64,000 nt of DNA, taken from positions 186,001-250,000 of the forward strand of contig CAWBWL010000013.1 in the NCBI GenBank assembly GCA_963792485.1, given 5' to 3'. This DNA comes from JANOYJ01 sp963792485. Its GTDB lineage: Bacteria; Pseudomonadota; Alphaproteobacteria; Rhizobiales; Rhizobiaceae. The notes under the pieces are model-generated. The model was not told where the DNA came from. It saw nothing but the letters and a program-made list of their open reading frames with translations, and did no database searches. Shown here one piece after another: positions 1-9,094 of this stretch (the first letter of the stretch is position 1; each line of letters begins with the position of its first letter). A program made the translations under genes and the position numbers.

Positions 1-248
1 AGATTGGCAATGCCGTTGGCGAGGCCCGGACCGCAGTGGAGCAGAGTTGCCGCCGGACTTTGCGCGATTCGGAAATAGCCGTCAGCCATGCCGGTCACGA
101 CATTTTCCTGCATGCCGGGAATGCAGCGCACGCCGGGGATCCGGTCAAGCGCGGCAACGAAATGCATCTCGCTTGTGCCGGGATTGGCGAAGCAGACATC
201 AACGCCATTGGCGACAAGCGTGTGAACCAGACTTTCCGCGCCGTTCAT
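1..248 (-). CDS. TPP-dependent acetolactate-synthase-like enzyme, N-terminal part (runs off the window)
   Basis: Only the first ~82 codons are present; the gene continues past the left edge. The translation starts MNGAESLVHTLVANGVD and continues into FANPGTSEMHF and GMQENVVTGMADGYFR. This matches the N-terminal pyrimidine-binding domain of thiamine-diphosphate enzymes of the acetolactate synthase / benzoylformate decarboxylase superfamily; the E of MQEN is the expected cofactor-activating glutamate. Within the family, catabolic IlvB-like decarboxylases are the better guess than true biosynthetic IlvB, because no ilvN neighbour is visible. The start is the ATG at 248; it lies 64 nt downstream of the stop of the DMT transporter on the same strand, so the two may be co-transcribed. 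The substrate cannot be named from this fragment. Confidence 0.75.
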   Translation of the reverse strand, partial: MNGAESLVHTLVANGVDVCFANPGTSEMHFVAALDRIPGVRCIPGMQENVVTGMADGYFRIAQSPAATLLHCGPGLANGIAN

Positions 249-312
249 GTCCGCGATCCCACCCTGTTTCGGGAGGGCATCTTACGGCGCTAACGCCGGC
301 AATATCCACCCC

Positions 313-1251
313 TCACAGTGGAACGTGATGACGCGCCGCCCGCCGCTCCGCCAGCCATATCCCCGCGACCACCAGAACCAGCGCCGTGATGTGAAATGTC
401 TCCAGCGGCTCGTCGAGGATGAGGATTGCAAGGCCGGTGCCGAAGATCGGGATGAGGTTGGTGAATATGCCCGCCCGGTTTGCGCCGATCAGCTCTACGC
501 CTCGTATGAAAAAGACCTGGCTGAGGATGGAAGGGAAAATGCCGGTATAGGCGACGATCAGCCAGCCAGTTCCACCGGGAAGTATCAACCCGCCGCTATG
601 CCATTCCCAGATGACGAAGGGAATTGAGGTAAGCGCCGCGCTCAGCGAAAGGGCTGCAATCAGGCTCTTCCAGCTGATCTGCGGTTTGAAGCGCAGGCAC
701 ACCGTGTAGAGCGCGTAAATGACCACCGCTGCCAGAACCAGCGCGTCGCCCTCGTTCAAATCCAGCGAAGCCAGCCGCGCAAAGTCGCCATGCGCCGCCA
801 CAGTCATGACGCCCGCCAGCGTGACGGTGAAGCCCGCGATCTGCCAGAGGCTCGCTTTCACGCGGAAAATCAGAAAGTTCAAAATATAGACCGATGCCGG
901 GATCGCCGCCTGGACGATGGACGAGGATACGGCGCTGGTCTTGGTCAGCGCCGTATAGAGGAGCACATTGAAGAGGGTGAAGCCCAGCGCGCCGAACAGG
1001 AACAGCTTTCCAAGGTTCCGCCGTATCACCAGCCAGTCGCGCCTCAAGTCCGGCATGGCAAAGGCAAAAACAATCAGCGCCGCCACAGCCCAGCGGGCAA
1101 AGGTCAGCAGCATCGGCGATATCTCGCCCGCCGCCATTTTCCCCGCGACGGAATTCCCGCCCCAGAACAGGGTGGTGAGGGTCAGCAGGAGGTAGGCTTG
1201 GCGGGTGAGGTGCTGGGGCAAGATGGTCTGTTGTAAGGCGCGGCGCGGCAT
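313..1251 (-). CDS. DMT-superfamily (EamA) transporter
   Basis: A ~312-residue integral membrane protein with about ten hydrophobic helices arranged as two EamA repeats. The opening segment LLTLTTLFWGGNSVAGK is the classic first helix of the drug/metabolite transporter superfamily, and the second repeat begins near EGDALVLAAVVIYALYTVC. Members export amino acids or other small metabolites across the inner membrane; the substrate is not predictable. The frame is open further upstream to 1443, but that extension is not membrane-like and would overlap the purA leader. I therefore chose the ATG at 1251, directly before the first helix. It is divergent from purA and upstream of the TPP enzyme on the same strand. 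Confidence 0.85.
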   Translation of the reverse strand: MPRRALQQTILPQHLTRQAYLLLTLTTLFWGGNSVAGKMAAGEISPMLLTFARWAVAALIVFAFAMPDLRRDWLVIRRNLGKLFLFGALGFTLFNVLLYTALTKTSAVSSSIVQAAIPASVYILNFLIFRVKASLWQIAGFTVTLAGVMTVAAHGDFARLASLDLNEGDALVLAAVVIYALYTVCLRFKPQISWKSLIAALSLSAALTSIPFVIWEWHSGGLILPGGTGWLIVAYTGIFPSILSQVFFIRGVELIGANRAGIFTNLIPIFGTGLAILILDEPLETFHITALVLVVAGIWLAERRAARHHVPL

Positions 1252-1436
1252 TTGGAAATCGGGAGAGCAGCACCTTGGCTGATTTTGTCGCGACGGCCGC
1301 GCGGTCAGGCCAACCCCGTAAGGGGCAGGGGAAGCTGCACTGCCGCATAAATCCCCTCGCCACCTGTAAATTCCCCCGCTATAGAGTCGCGGGAAATCCT
1401 CCCCGCACATTTGAAGTTCTGATTCAGGAGACCTGA

Positions 1437-2738
1437 GTGGCAAACGTTGTTGTGGTCGGCTCGCAATGGGGCGATGAAGGCAAGGGCAAGATTGTCGATT
1501 GGCTCTCCGAGCGCGCCGATGTCGTCGTGCGCTTCCAGGGCGGCCACAATGCCGGGCACACGCTGGTCATTGACGGGTCAGCTACAAGCTGTCGCTGCTG
1601 CCCTCGGGCGTGGTGCGCGGCAAGCTGTCGGTTATCGGCAATGGCGTGGTCTTCGATCCGCATGCCTTTATCGCCGAAGTGGACAGGCTCGCGAAACAGG
1701 GCGTGTATCGATTACGCCGGATATTCTGAAGATCGCCGAGAACACGCCGCTGATCGTGTCGCTGCATGGCGAACTGGACCGCTTGCGCGAGGATGACCGC
1801 CAAATCCGGCACCAAGATCGGCACGACGCGTCGCGGCATCGGCCCGGCCTATGAGGACAAGGCCGGCCGCCGCTCGATCAAGCGTGATGGACCTTGCTGA
1901 TGAAGAGCGCTTGCCCGCGAAAGATCGACCGGCGTTCTTGACCCATCACAATCCGCTGCGGCGCGGGCTTGGGCGACGAGAAGATCATCGCCGCAGGCGA
2001 TCATGGAGGAACTGACATCCGTCGCGTCAAAGATTCTGCCCTTTATCGACCGGGTCTGGAGCATACTCGACACGCACCGCCGCGCCGGGCAATCGCATCC
2101 TGTTCGAAGGCGCGCAGGGCACGCTGCTCGACGTTGACCACGGCACCTATCCGTTCGTTACCTCGTCCAATGTGGTGGCGGGGCAGGCAGCGGCGGGGTC
2201 GGGCATGGGGCCGGGCGCCATCGGCTATGTGCTGGGCATCACCAAAGCCTACACGACACGGGTCGGTGAAGGCCCTTTCCCGACTGAGCAGCAGAACGAG
2301 GTCGGCGAATTCCTCGGCACGCGCGGCCATGAGTTTGGCACCGTGACGGGCCGCAAACGCCGCTGCGGCTGGTTTGACGCGGTGCTGGTGCGTCAGGCTG
2401 TGGCCGTCAACGGCATTAACGGCATTGCGCTGACCAAGCTCGACGTTCTGGACGGCCTTGACGAGATCAAGGTCTGCACCGGCTACAGACTGGATGGCGA
2501 GTTGATCGATTATCTGCCTGCCGCGCAGGCGGCGCAGGCCAATGTTGTGCCGGTTTACGAAACGCTGGAAGGCTGGAAAGACACGACCGCCGGCGCGCGT
2601 TCATGGGCGCAATTGCCTGCCCAAGCCATCAAATATGTCCGCTATATCGAGGAATTGATCGGCTGTCCGGTGGCGCTTTTGTCGACCAGCCCGGAGCGGG
2701 ACGATACAATACTTGTGACAGACCCATTTCAGGACTAG
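1437..2738 (+). CDS. purA: Adenylosuccinate synthetase, frame broken by several small indels
   Basis: PurA joins IMP and aspartate using GTP in the first AMP-specific step of purine synthesis. The N-terminus (GTG start at 1437, CAGGAG about 6 nt upstream) reads MANVVVVGSQWGDEGKGK with the GDEGKGK P-loop and GGHNAGHT motif. The C-terminal half is intact from about 2172 to 2738, with SGMGPGAIGYVLGITKAY and VTGRKRRCGWFDAV. Between about 1577 and 2170 the coding signal hops between frames at least five times. Stitching the frames gives a continuous PurA of ~430 residues, the normal length. Visible shifts include a lost base near 1577 and a two-base gain near 1711. The gene is normally essential, so sequencing error is more likely than a pseudogene. 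Confidence 0.88.
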
Positions 2739-2810
2739 TTTACGCGGGGCAAATCACTTCAAAACGCGCAGCGAATCAAGAGATAAGCTGCAAGGGTGGT
2801 ACAAGGGCGC

Positions 2811-4292
2811 ATGGCAGACTTTGTCGCGATACTGAAAAAGACCATCGAAAGCCAGGGCGTCAACACGCCTGAACTGCGGGCGCGGGTCTACGCCCGCGCG
2901 CGCCAGACGATCGAGCAAAAGCTCGATGCGCTGGTTCCTGCGCCAACAGCGGAACAAAAGGCGCGCCAGCTCAGATCGCTGGATGATGCGGTGACAACGG
3001 TCGAGTCCTCCTATGCCGGGCCGAATCCTGTTGCGGAGCAAAAACCTGCCGATCCGCTCGAAGCCTTCATTTCGGAGGCGGAAGCCGCCAACAAACCATT
3101 CGCGCCAAGAATGCCGGAGGTGCGGCCCTTCTCCGTGACGCCTGCGCCAGCTGCGCCGCCCGCAAACACCTGGTCGCGCACGACACCGACCACGGCAGTC
3201 CCGCCGCCGCCAGCGCCCAAACCATATGCGCCCGAAGCAAAGCCGGGCGGCCTGCCTGGGTCTGTGGCTCCGGCGGGCGAAAAGGAAAAACGGTCAGGCG
3301 GGCTTGTCTGGGCGCTTGCCGGGGCGGTGCTCGCCGCTGGCATTGGCTATGGTTATACGCAGCGCGACACGCTGATCGCTTATTACAACAATCTGACCGC
3401 GCCTTCCACGCAGCCTGAAGTCAAGAAAGTCGCCACCACAAGCGTCAAGCCCGCAGACCCGGCGCAGACGGCCGAAAAACCTGCAACGCCAGATGCCCCC
3501 GCCGCCACGACGGTGAAAGCCGAGCCCGGCGAGGAAAAGTTCACGCAGCGCCTGACGGAAGACGGCAAGGAAATTGATCCGGGTCCGGCCACGGCTGCTG
3601 CCGGCGTCGGTGAAGGCGAGTCGGTCGCTCAGGTCACGACGCCTCCGGACGCAGCGCCTGCGACGCCGGATGCGCCTGCCGCAACCGATCCCGCCGCACC
3701 GGCTGCTCCTGCGGCCCCCGCAGCGCCTGCAACTGTCGCCGTCGGCCAGAAGGCCGTCTTTTATGAAGAAAAGACCGGCACGGAAGAAGGCACGGTTGAT
3801 CAGGGCGCGGTTGTCTGGTCCGCCGTCCAGGATTCACCTGGCGCCGATCAGCCGGAAGAACCAGCCATACGCGCCGAGATCGACATTCCTGAAAAGGGTG
3901 TGAAGCTGCGGCTGACGATCAAGCGCAATGGCGACAAAACGCTGCCGGCAAGCCACATTATCGAAATGGCTTTCTCTGTGCCCGAGGGCTTCCAGGGCGG
4001 CAGCATTGATGGCGTGCAGCGTGTGACGTTCAAGGACACTGAGCAGGCCCCCGGCAACCCGTTGGTTGGCGTTCCAGCCAATTTCGGCGATGGCTTCTTC
4101 CTGATTGCGCTGACGGATGAAAAGTCCGCCGTTGAGGCTAATCTCGCTTTGATGGCGCGTCAGAGCTGGATCGATATCCCGCTGACCTACAAATCCGGCC
4201 GCCGCGCGCTCATTTCAATTGAAAAAGGCATACCCGGCGACAAGGTTTTCCAGGAAGTGCTGAAGGCCTGGCAGGGTAAGGCGAGCGGGTGA
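2811..4292 (+). CDS. purA-linked bitopic membrane protein with Pro/Ala-rich linker
   Basis: A 493-residue protein of unknown function, of a type conserved beside purA in Hyphomicrobiales. It has a charged cytoplasmic N-domain (MADFVAILKKTIESQG, about residues 1-70) resembling a helical bundle, then a Pro/Ala-rich stretch. One transmembrane helix follows around residues 165-185 (LVWALAGAVLAAGIGYGY), then a long low-complexity Ala/Pro linker. The last ~150 residues form a compact presumably periplasmic domain (IRAEIDIPEKGVKLRLTIKR, GFQGGSIDGVQRVTFKD). The ATG at 2811 is preferred over a GTG 15 nt upstream because AAGGG lies just before it. It follows purA by ~70 nt on the same strand, suggesting co-transcription. 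The layout (inside domain, one helix, proline linker, outside domain) suggests signalling or envelope attachment, but no function can be assigned. Confidence 0.8.
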   Translation: MADFVAILKKTIESQGVNTPELRARVYARARQTIEQKLDALVPAPTAEQKARQLRSLDDAVTTVESSYAGPNPVAEQKPADPLEAFISEAEAANKPFAPRMPEVRPFSVTPAPAAPPANTWSRTTPTTAVPPPPAPKPYAPEAKPGGLPGSVAPAGEKEKRSGGLVWALAGAVLAAGIGYGYTQRDTLIAYYNNLTAPSTQPEVKKVATTSVKPADPAQTAEKPATPDAPAATTVKAEPGEEKFTQRLTEDGKEIDPGPATAAAGVGEGESVAQVTTPPDAAPATPDAPAATDPAAPAAPAAPAAPATVAVGQKAVFYEEKTGTEEGTVDQGAVVWSAVQDSPGADQPEEPAIRAEIDIPEKGVKLRLTIKRNGDKTLPASHIIEMAFSVPEGFQGGSIDGVQRVTFKDTEQAPGNPLVGVPANFGDGFFLIALTDEKSAVEANLALMARQSWIDIPLTYKSGRRALISIEKGIPGDKVFQEVLKAWQGKASG

Positions 4293-4312
4293 GTGCCCGC
4301 TTACCCTGTTAA

Positions 4313-6562
4313 TCAGATGGCAAAAACGAAGTCTCCCGCCCAATCGATCTGCGACAGCTGCAGCCCTTCAAGCAGGATCGAGCCCGAGCCAAGGTTCATC
4401 AACACGCCTGCAGCCGTTTGAACGGTGTTGGCCTGAAGTGCGGCACGCGTCATGTCCGTCCAGGTGAAATCGATTACATCGTTTCCGTTGCCGAAATCGC
4501 GGATTATGTCCGCGCCATTGCCATAGTCGAAGCGCACGCGATCATCGCCGAGGCCGAGGGTGAACTGGTCGTCGCCCGCGCCAAGCACGACAAAATCATT
4601 GCCCGCGCCCGCCTCAATTTGATCGTTGCCGGCCTCGCCCCAGATCACATCATTGCCATCGCCGCCAGACAAATAATCGCTGCCATTGCCGCCGTAGAGT
4701 GTGTCGGCTGCCTCTTCGCCAAACAACAAGTCATTGCCATCCCTGCCGAATGCAATGTCGCTGCCCTCGCCGCAGAATAGAGAATCGTTTCCGGCTTGGC
4801 CGTCCAGTGTGTCGTTGCCAGCCAGACCCAAGACCTGGTCGTCACCCAAATTGCCGTAGAGCGCATTGTTGACTGATGACCCGTAGATGAAGTCGTTGAA
4901 CGCGGAGCCGTAGACATTCTCGATACTGACCAGCGTGTCGCCATCGGAGGCGGTGCCAGCGCCGAGATTGACCGTAACGCCCGCAGTCGAGTTGTCATAG
5001 TCGGCCCGGTCGATGCCCGCGCCGCCGTCCAGCAAGTCGGCGCCGGCATCGCCGCGAAGAATATCGTTTCCTGCCAAACCGAACAATTGATCGTTGCCGC
5101 TATTGCCATAGAGCGTGTTGCCTGCGGACGAGCCGGTCAGGACATCTGCGTAGGCCGACGCGTAGACGTTTTCGATGTTGATCAGCGTATCGCCGTCTGA
5201 CGCCGCGCCAGTTGTAAGATTTACGGTAACTCCTGTCCCCGAGCTGTTGTAATCCACCCGGTCAATGCCCGCGCCGCCGTCGATTGCGTCGGCTCCCGCG
5301 TCGCCGCGCAGAATGTCATTGCCTTCCTCGCCGAACAGCTGGTCACGGCCGTCGCCGCCGAACGCAAGATCATTGCCTTCACCGCAGAACAGCATGTCAT
5401 CGCCGTCCTGGCCGCTCAGATTGTCATCGCCTAACAGCCCAAGCAGCTGGTCGTTGCCGCCGCTGCCGTAAAGCACGTTCGCGCCCGCATTGCCCCAGAG
5501 AACATCATTGAGCCCCGAACCGTAAAGATTCTCAATCCCTGTCAGCGTGTCGCCATCGGACGCCGTGCCTGCAGTCAAGTTGACGGTGACGCCGGTGGTT
5601 GACGTCGTGTAGTCCGCCCGGTCGGTTCCGAGCCCGCCATTGATGATGTCCGCCCCGGCATCGCCTCGCAAAATGTCGTTTCCATCTTCGCCCCAGACTG
5701 TATCATTTCCAGAGCCGCCATACAGCCGGTCGTCGCCGCCGCCTCCATAAAGAGAATCGTTGTCCGCGCCGCCGTCAAGCAGATCGGAACCGCCGCCGCT
5801 GGTCAGAAGATCAAGGCCCGCCCCGCCGAACAGCTGGTTGGCACCGCCCTGCCCATGGAGCCTGTCATTGCCGCCATTGCCCTGGAAAACATTGTCTCCG
5901 TCGGTACCCACAATATAGTCGCCAAACTGGCTGCCGTTGATATTTTCTATCGAGACAAGTGAGTCGCCCTGCGCGTCACCGAAGCTGGCCGTTCCCGCTG
6001 ATGAAAGGATCACATACACGCCGGCGGAGGCTGGGGAGGCGCTGTAGTCCGCCGTGTCAATCCCGTCGCCGCCATTCAGCACATCCGCTCCCGCGCCCCC
6101 GGTCAAAAGATCATTTCCCGCATCGCCAAACAGCTGGTCGTTGCCGCCAAGGCCTAAAATCGAATCCGCCCCTGCGCCGCCGTGCAGAATATTGTCGAAG
6201 TCATTGCCTACTATCGAATCATTCCCGGCGGTGATCATCGGCATGATGTCCGCCAGACCGGCAAGGAATGTATCACGAGGAATCGACAGGCCGGTCACAG
6301 TGAAAAGTTGTGGGATCGGGTTGCCCGTCCCGCTGTAATAGGTGATGCCCGTCACATTTCCTGCCAGGTCCCGGTAAGCGTTCAATTGTGTGCCTGGCGC
6401 GAGCCCAGCCGATGCAGGAGCGAAGAAAAGGTCAAAGAGAGCCAACGGCGGCAAGCCCGCCGCCACACGCGTCCAGCCTACAAGGGACAAAGAGACCGGC
6501 AGCGCGCCGGCGGCAATTATGCTGTCGTCCGAACCACGCACACCTACGCTAATTCTTGCCAT
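4313..6562 (-). CDS. RTX (hemolysin-type calcium-binding repeat) secreted protein
   Basis: About 749 residues. The first ~110 residues have no recognisable domain. The rest is packed with GGxGxDxLx nonapeptides (for example GGAGADSILGLGGNDQLFG), which form calcium-bound parallel beta-rolls. Four serralysin-like modules of the form VTVNL..GTASDGDTL..IENVYGS alternate with the nonapeptide blocks. The C-terminus (GNDVIDFTWTDMTRAAL ... GDFVFAI) resembles uncleaved type I secretion signals. The start is the ATG at 6562 with GGAGAG 5 nt upstream, rather than a further-upstream in-frame ATG. No ABC exporter or membrane fusion protein is encoded nearby, so export must use a distant type I system. Two nonapeptide blocks contain cysteine (FCGEGND, FCGEGSD), unusual for this family. 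No catalytic domain was seen; an adhesin or surface-layer-like role is plausible. Confidence 0.88.
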   Translation of the reverse strand: MARISVGVRGSDDSIIAAGALPVSLSLVGWTRVAAGLPPLALFDLFFAPASAGLAPGTQLNAYRDLAGNVTGITYYSGTGNPIPQLFTVTGLSIPRDTFLAGLADIMPMITAGNDSIVGNDFDNILHGGAGADSILGLGGNDQLFGDAGNDLLTGGAGADVLNGGDGIDTADYSASPASAGVYVILSSAGTASFGDAQGDSLVSIENINGSQFGDYIVGTDGDNVFQGNGGNDRLHGQGGANQLFGGAGLDLLTSGGGSDLLDGGADNDSLYGGGGDDRLYGGSGNDTVWGEDGNDILRGDAGADIINGGLGTDRADYTTSTTGVTVNLTAGTASDGDTLTGIENLYGSGLNDVLWGNAGANVLYGSGGNDQLLGLLGDDNLSGQDGDDMLFCGEGNDLAFGGDGRDQLFGEEGNDILRGDAGADAIDGGAGIDRVDYNSSGTGVTVNLTTGAASDGDTLINIENVYASAYADVLTGSSAGNTLYGNSGNDQLFGLAGNDILRGDAGADLLDGGAGIDRADYDNSTAGVTVNLGAGTASDGDTLVSIENVYGSAFNDFIYGSSVNNALYGNLGDDQVLGLAGNDTLDGQAGNDSLFCGEGSDIAFGRDGNDLLFGEEAADTLYGGNGSDYLSGGDGNDVIWGEAGNDQIEAGAGNDFVVLGAGDDQFTLGLGDDRVRFDYGNGADIIRDFGNGNDVIDFTWTDMTRAALQANTVQTAAGVLMNLGSGSILLEGLQLSQIDWAGDFVFAI

Positions 6563-6645
6563 GATAGCTCTCCGCCGCAAATTATGCAGCATCGATAACC
6601 ACGCAAAAACCGCGGCGCAACCACAGGCTTAATTAATGGTAAATG

Positions 6646-7558
6646 TTAGGACGCCGGGGAAGCCTCAATCGTCCGCAGCGCCTTCTGCCGCCTGATCGCC
6701 GAGGCCTTCACCGCATCCTGCACCTTCTCAAACGCCCGCACCTCAATCTGGCGCACGCGTTCGCGGCTGATGTCGAATTCAGCCGACAAGTCCTCAAGCG
6801 TGATCGGGTCTTCCGCAAGCCGGCGCGCCTCAAAGATGCGGCGCTCGCGTTCGTTCAGAACCGCCATGCGCCTCGTCCAGCATGGCGCGGCGCTCGTCGA
6901 GTTCGTCCTGCTCGATCAGCACCTGCTCCTGGCTGTCATGGCCGTCCACCAGCCAGTCCTGCCATTCGCCGCTCTCGCCTTCGCTCGCCTTGATAGGCGC
7001 ATTCAGCGAGGCGTCGCCCGACATGCGGCGGTTCATCGAGATGACTTCTTCCTTGGAGACGCCGAGCGTCGTGGCAATCGAATCCACCTGATCCGGCTTC
7101 AGATCGCCGTCGTCCAGCGCGCGGATGCGGCCCTTGAGCTTGCGCAGGTTGAAAAACAGCCGCTTCTGGTTGGCAGTGGTGCCCATTTTCACCAGGCTCC
7201 ACGAGCGCAGGATGTATTCCTGGATCGAGGCCTTGATCCACCACATGGCATAGGTCGCAAGGCGGAAGCCGCGCTCCGGCTCGAATTTCTTCACCGCCTG
7301 CATCAGGCCGACATTGCCCTCGGACACCACTTCGCCGATCGGCAGGCCATAGCCGCGATAACCCATGGCGATCTTGGCGACGAGACGCAGATGGCTGGTG
7401 ACCAGCCGGTGCGCGGCATCGCGGTCCTCATGCTCCAGAAACCGCTTGGCGAGCATGTACTCTTCCTGCGGCTCGAGCATCGGAAATTTGCGGATTTCAT
7501 CGAGATAGCGGGAAAGACCGCCTTCTCCAGACATGATAGCAGGCAAACCACGGGCCAT
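6646..7558 (-). CDS. rpoH: RNA polymerase heat-shock sigma factor, one frameshift
   Basis: Sigma-32 directs core RNA polymerase to heat-shock promoters. Region 2 is present (SEGNVGLMQAVKKFEPERGFRLATYAMWWIKASI), followed by the RpoH box QKRLFFNLR that distinguishes RpoH from other group sigma factors, and region 4.2 (ISRERVRQIEVRAFEKVQDA). The frame breaks near 6868: DERRAMLDEA is in one frame and MAVLNERERRIFEARR in another. Removing one inserted base joins them to give 303 residues, the normal length. The start is the ATG at 7558 with a GGAGAGGG ribosome site; it gives MARGLPAIMSGEGGLSRYLD, typical of the family. The insertion is probably a sequencing error because the remainder is perfectly conserved. 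Confidence 0.92.
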
Positions 7559-7647
7559 ATGAGCACCCTCTCCTTCTCTTGCCACACCCCCGAACCTCGG
7601 CGGGCGCATCTGACCAACCGCGTCGCGCATTGGTCACGGCAGCTTCA

Positions 7648-7653
7648 GTATAT
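7648..7653 (-). promoter_or_regulatory. Possible -10 element for rpoH
   Basis: On the minus strand TATACT lies about 90 nt before the rpoH start and matches a vegetative -10 hexamer well. No convincing -35 box sits 16-18 nt upstream, so this is a weak prediction. Confidence 0.25.
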
Positions 7654-7728
7654 AGGAATGATCCCGGCGAAAACACGGGGAAGCGCACACATTGCGAAGA
7701 TTTAATGATGGAAAAATAAAGAAATCAG

Positions 7729-7775
7729 TGAGGCGGCGGATGAGATGCTGCCATCGGGCGCCATCCGCCGCCTCA
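7729..7775 (-). terminator. Rho-independent terminator of the TPR-protein gene
   Basis: A perfect 14-bp inverted repeat (TGAGGCGGCGGATG / CATCCGCCGCCTCA) encloses a 19-nt loop, just after the stop codon at 7790. Read on the minus strand it is followed by a T-rich stretch (CTGATTTCTTTATTTTT), as expected of an intrinsic terminator, insulating rpoH from its upstream neighbour. Confidence 0.75.
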
Positions 7776-7789
7776 ATCCAGGAGGCTCG

Positions 7790-8359
7790 TCAGATTTTGG
7801 CGGGCGATGAGGCAATGGCCTCGGACAGGTCTTTGTACTCTTCGCACTTCTGACCGCAAATGGACTCGATTACCGCCAGCTGCGCGCTGGCAAGGTCGAG
7901 ACGGCCTTTGATGACATAGGCCTCGCCGAGATATTCGCGAACCTTGGCGTATTGCGGGTCCAGTTTGACGGACTGAAGGTAGTAGAAAATGCCTTCATCT
8001 GTGCGTCCGAGCTTGCGGGTTGCATAGCCGCGGTAATTCAGGGCCTTGGCGGTGTTTGGGTTGTCCAGAAGATCAAGCTGCGCAATCGCCTCTTCATAGC
8101 GCCCTTCCTTGGCCAAGGCATATGCATAGCGCGTCCGCTCCTTGTCGTTCAAAAGACTGCTCTTTTCCGTGACGCACTTTTTTGCCTTCTTGTTCCATAC
8201 CTGACCTTTGGGACAGGTCTCGGCGCCGCTCGTGTCTTCGCCGGCGGCATGTGCCGGAGCCGCGAGCAAGGCGGAGCCTATGACGGCGCTGGCAAGGATG
8301 CGGGTGATGTTTTGCCCGATGCGGGCTGGCGAGAAGAAAGTGTGTTTGACAGACTGCAT
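7790..8359 (-). CDS. Secreted TPR-repeat protein
   Basis: A 189-residue exported protein. The N-terminus is a Sec signal peptide (hydrophobic stretch IGSALLAAPAHA, cleavage after AHA near residue 39). The mature protein begins with a two-cysteine motif CPKGQVWNKKAKKC, suggesting a disulfide or small metal site. Two to three tetratricopeptide repeats follow (YAYALAKEGRYEEAIAQLDL, ALNYRGYATRKLGRTDEGIF), ending with another cysteine pair in ICGQKCEEY. TPR domains mediate protein-protein contacts, so it is probably a periplasmic adaptor. It is transcribed divergently from the CHRD gene, and a candidate ECF promoter lies ~38 nt upstream of its start. The partner is unknown. Confidence 0.8.
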   Translation of the reverse strand: MQSVKHTFFSPARIGQNITRILASAVIGSALLAAPAHAAGEDTSGAETCPKGQVWNKKAKKCVTEKSSLLNDKERTRYAYALAKEGRYEEAIAQLDLLDNPNTAKALNYRGYATRKLGRTDEGIFYYLQSVKLDPQYAKVREYLGEAYVIKGRLDLASAQLAVIESICGQKCEEYKDLSEAIASSPAKI

Positions 8360-8396
8360 GATGATTGATCCTCAGATGGTTTAAGTTGCCGCCATT

Positions 8397-8421
8397 AACG
8401 CCTGAGGCCCGCTCTTTATTC
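8397..8421 (-). promoter_or_regulatory. Candidate ECF sigma promoter upstream of the TPR gene
   Basis: On the minus strand GAATAAA is followed, 17 nt after GAAT, by CGTT; CGTT lies 38 nt before the ATG at 8359. The same pair of boxes occurs upstream of the CHRD and DUF3455 genes (8512 and 9178). CGTT is a common -10 core of alphaproteobacterial ECF sigma factors, and an ECF gene is encoded 2 kb away. Confidence 0.5.
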
Positions 8422-8511
8422 GGCAAGAAAATTCATTGTCTGAAAAAAGTTCGGCTGGCTGCATTTCCCGCTCCGTCCAGCCGCCAAAACAATGCGGCGC
8501 GAATTCGCCTC

Positions 8512-8535
8512 GAATAAAATCCTTGCTGGGCCGTT
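8512..8535 (+). promoter_or_regulatory. Candidate ECF sigma promoter upstream of the CHRD gene
   Basis: GAATAAAA, then CGTTCAC; the GAAT-to-CGTT spacer is 16 nt and CGTT ends 40 nt before the ATG at 8576. The two boxes and spacing are identical to those at 9178-9201. Confidence 0.55.
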
Positions 8536-8575
8536 CACTGCCGCACGTCAAACTCAACACGGAAGGTCCACTATC

Positions 8576-9073
8576 ATGAACCGCACTCTTCGCATGACAC
8601 TGCCGCTGGCCGCAGCCCTGGTTATCGGCTTCGCGCCTTTGGCAAACGCTGAGATCATGAAATTCTCCGGCACACTTGCCGCCGAAGGCGTTGCCGCGCC
8701 AAAGGCGAGAGGCAAGCTGACCGGAACTTACGACACGGAATCGAACAAGATATCTTACAAGGTTTCCTGGTCCGGCTTGAGCGGTCCGGTCACAAATGCC
8801 CACTTCCACGGCCCGGCCGGCCCCGGCGGCAAAGCTGGAATCCTTATTCCTGTCAGCGGCGCTTACAAGAGCGGCATGAAAAAGTCCTCAGCGGTCAATG
8901 CAAAGACCGCAAAGGCGCTCCTGGCCGGCAGAACCTATCTGAACCTGCACACCGCCGCCAATCCCGGCGGGGAAATCCGCGCTCAGGTCATATTCCTGAA
9001 AAAGCCGGGCGCGTACAAGGCGGCCGCTGCTCATGAAAGCTCGGGCCCTTCCGGCGGTTCCAGCAGCTTCTGA
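8576..9073 (+). CDS. Secreted CHRD-domain protein
   Basis: A 165-residue exported protein with a clear signal peptide (MNRTLRMTLPLAAALVIGFA, cleaved after ANA). A CHRD domain fills most of the mature part: SGTLAAEGVAAPKARGKLTG, the NAHFHGPAGPGGKAGI core and LNLHTAANPGGEIRAQV. In bacteria CHRD proteins are periplasmic or secreted beta-sandwich proteins of unclear function; the domain was named from animal chordin. A Gly/Ser-rich tail (SSGPSGGSSSF) ends the protein. The ATG at 8576 has GGAAGG about 9 nt upstream; an earlier in-frame ATG at 8492 would destroy the signal peptide. It is followed by a strong terminator, so it forms a single-gene unit, probably under the ECF-type promoter at 8512. 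Confidence 0.85.
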   Translation: MNRTLRMTLPLAAALVIGFAPLANAEIMKFSGTLAAEGVAAPKARGKLTGTYDTESNKISYKVSWSGLSGPVTNAHFHGPAGPGGKAGILIPVSGAYKSGMKKSSAVNAKTAKALLAGRTYLNLHTAANPGGEIRAQVIFLKKPGAYKAAAAHESSGPSGGSSSF

Positions 9074-9094
9074 ACGCCTTGATCACTCTTGCGC

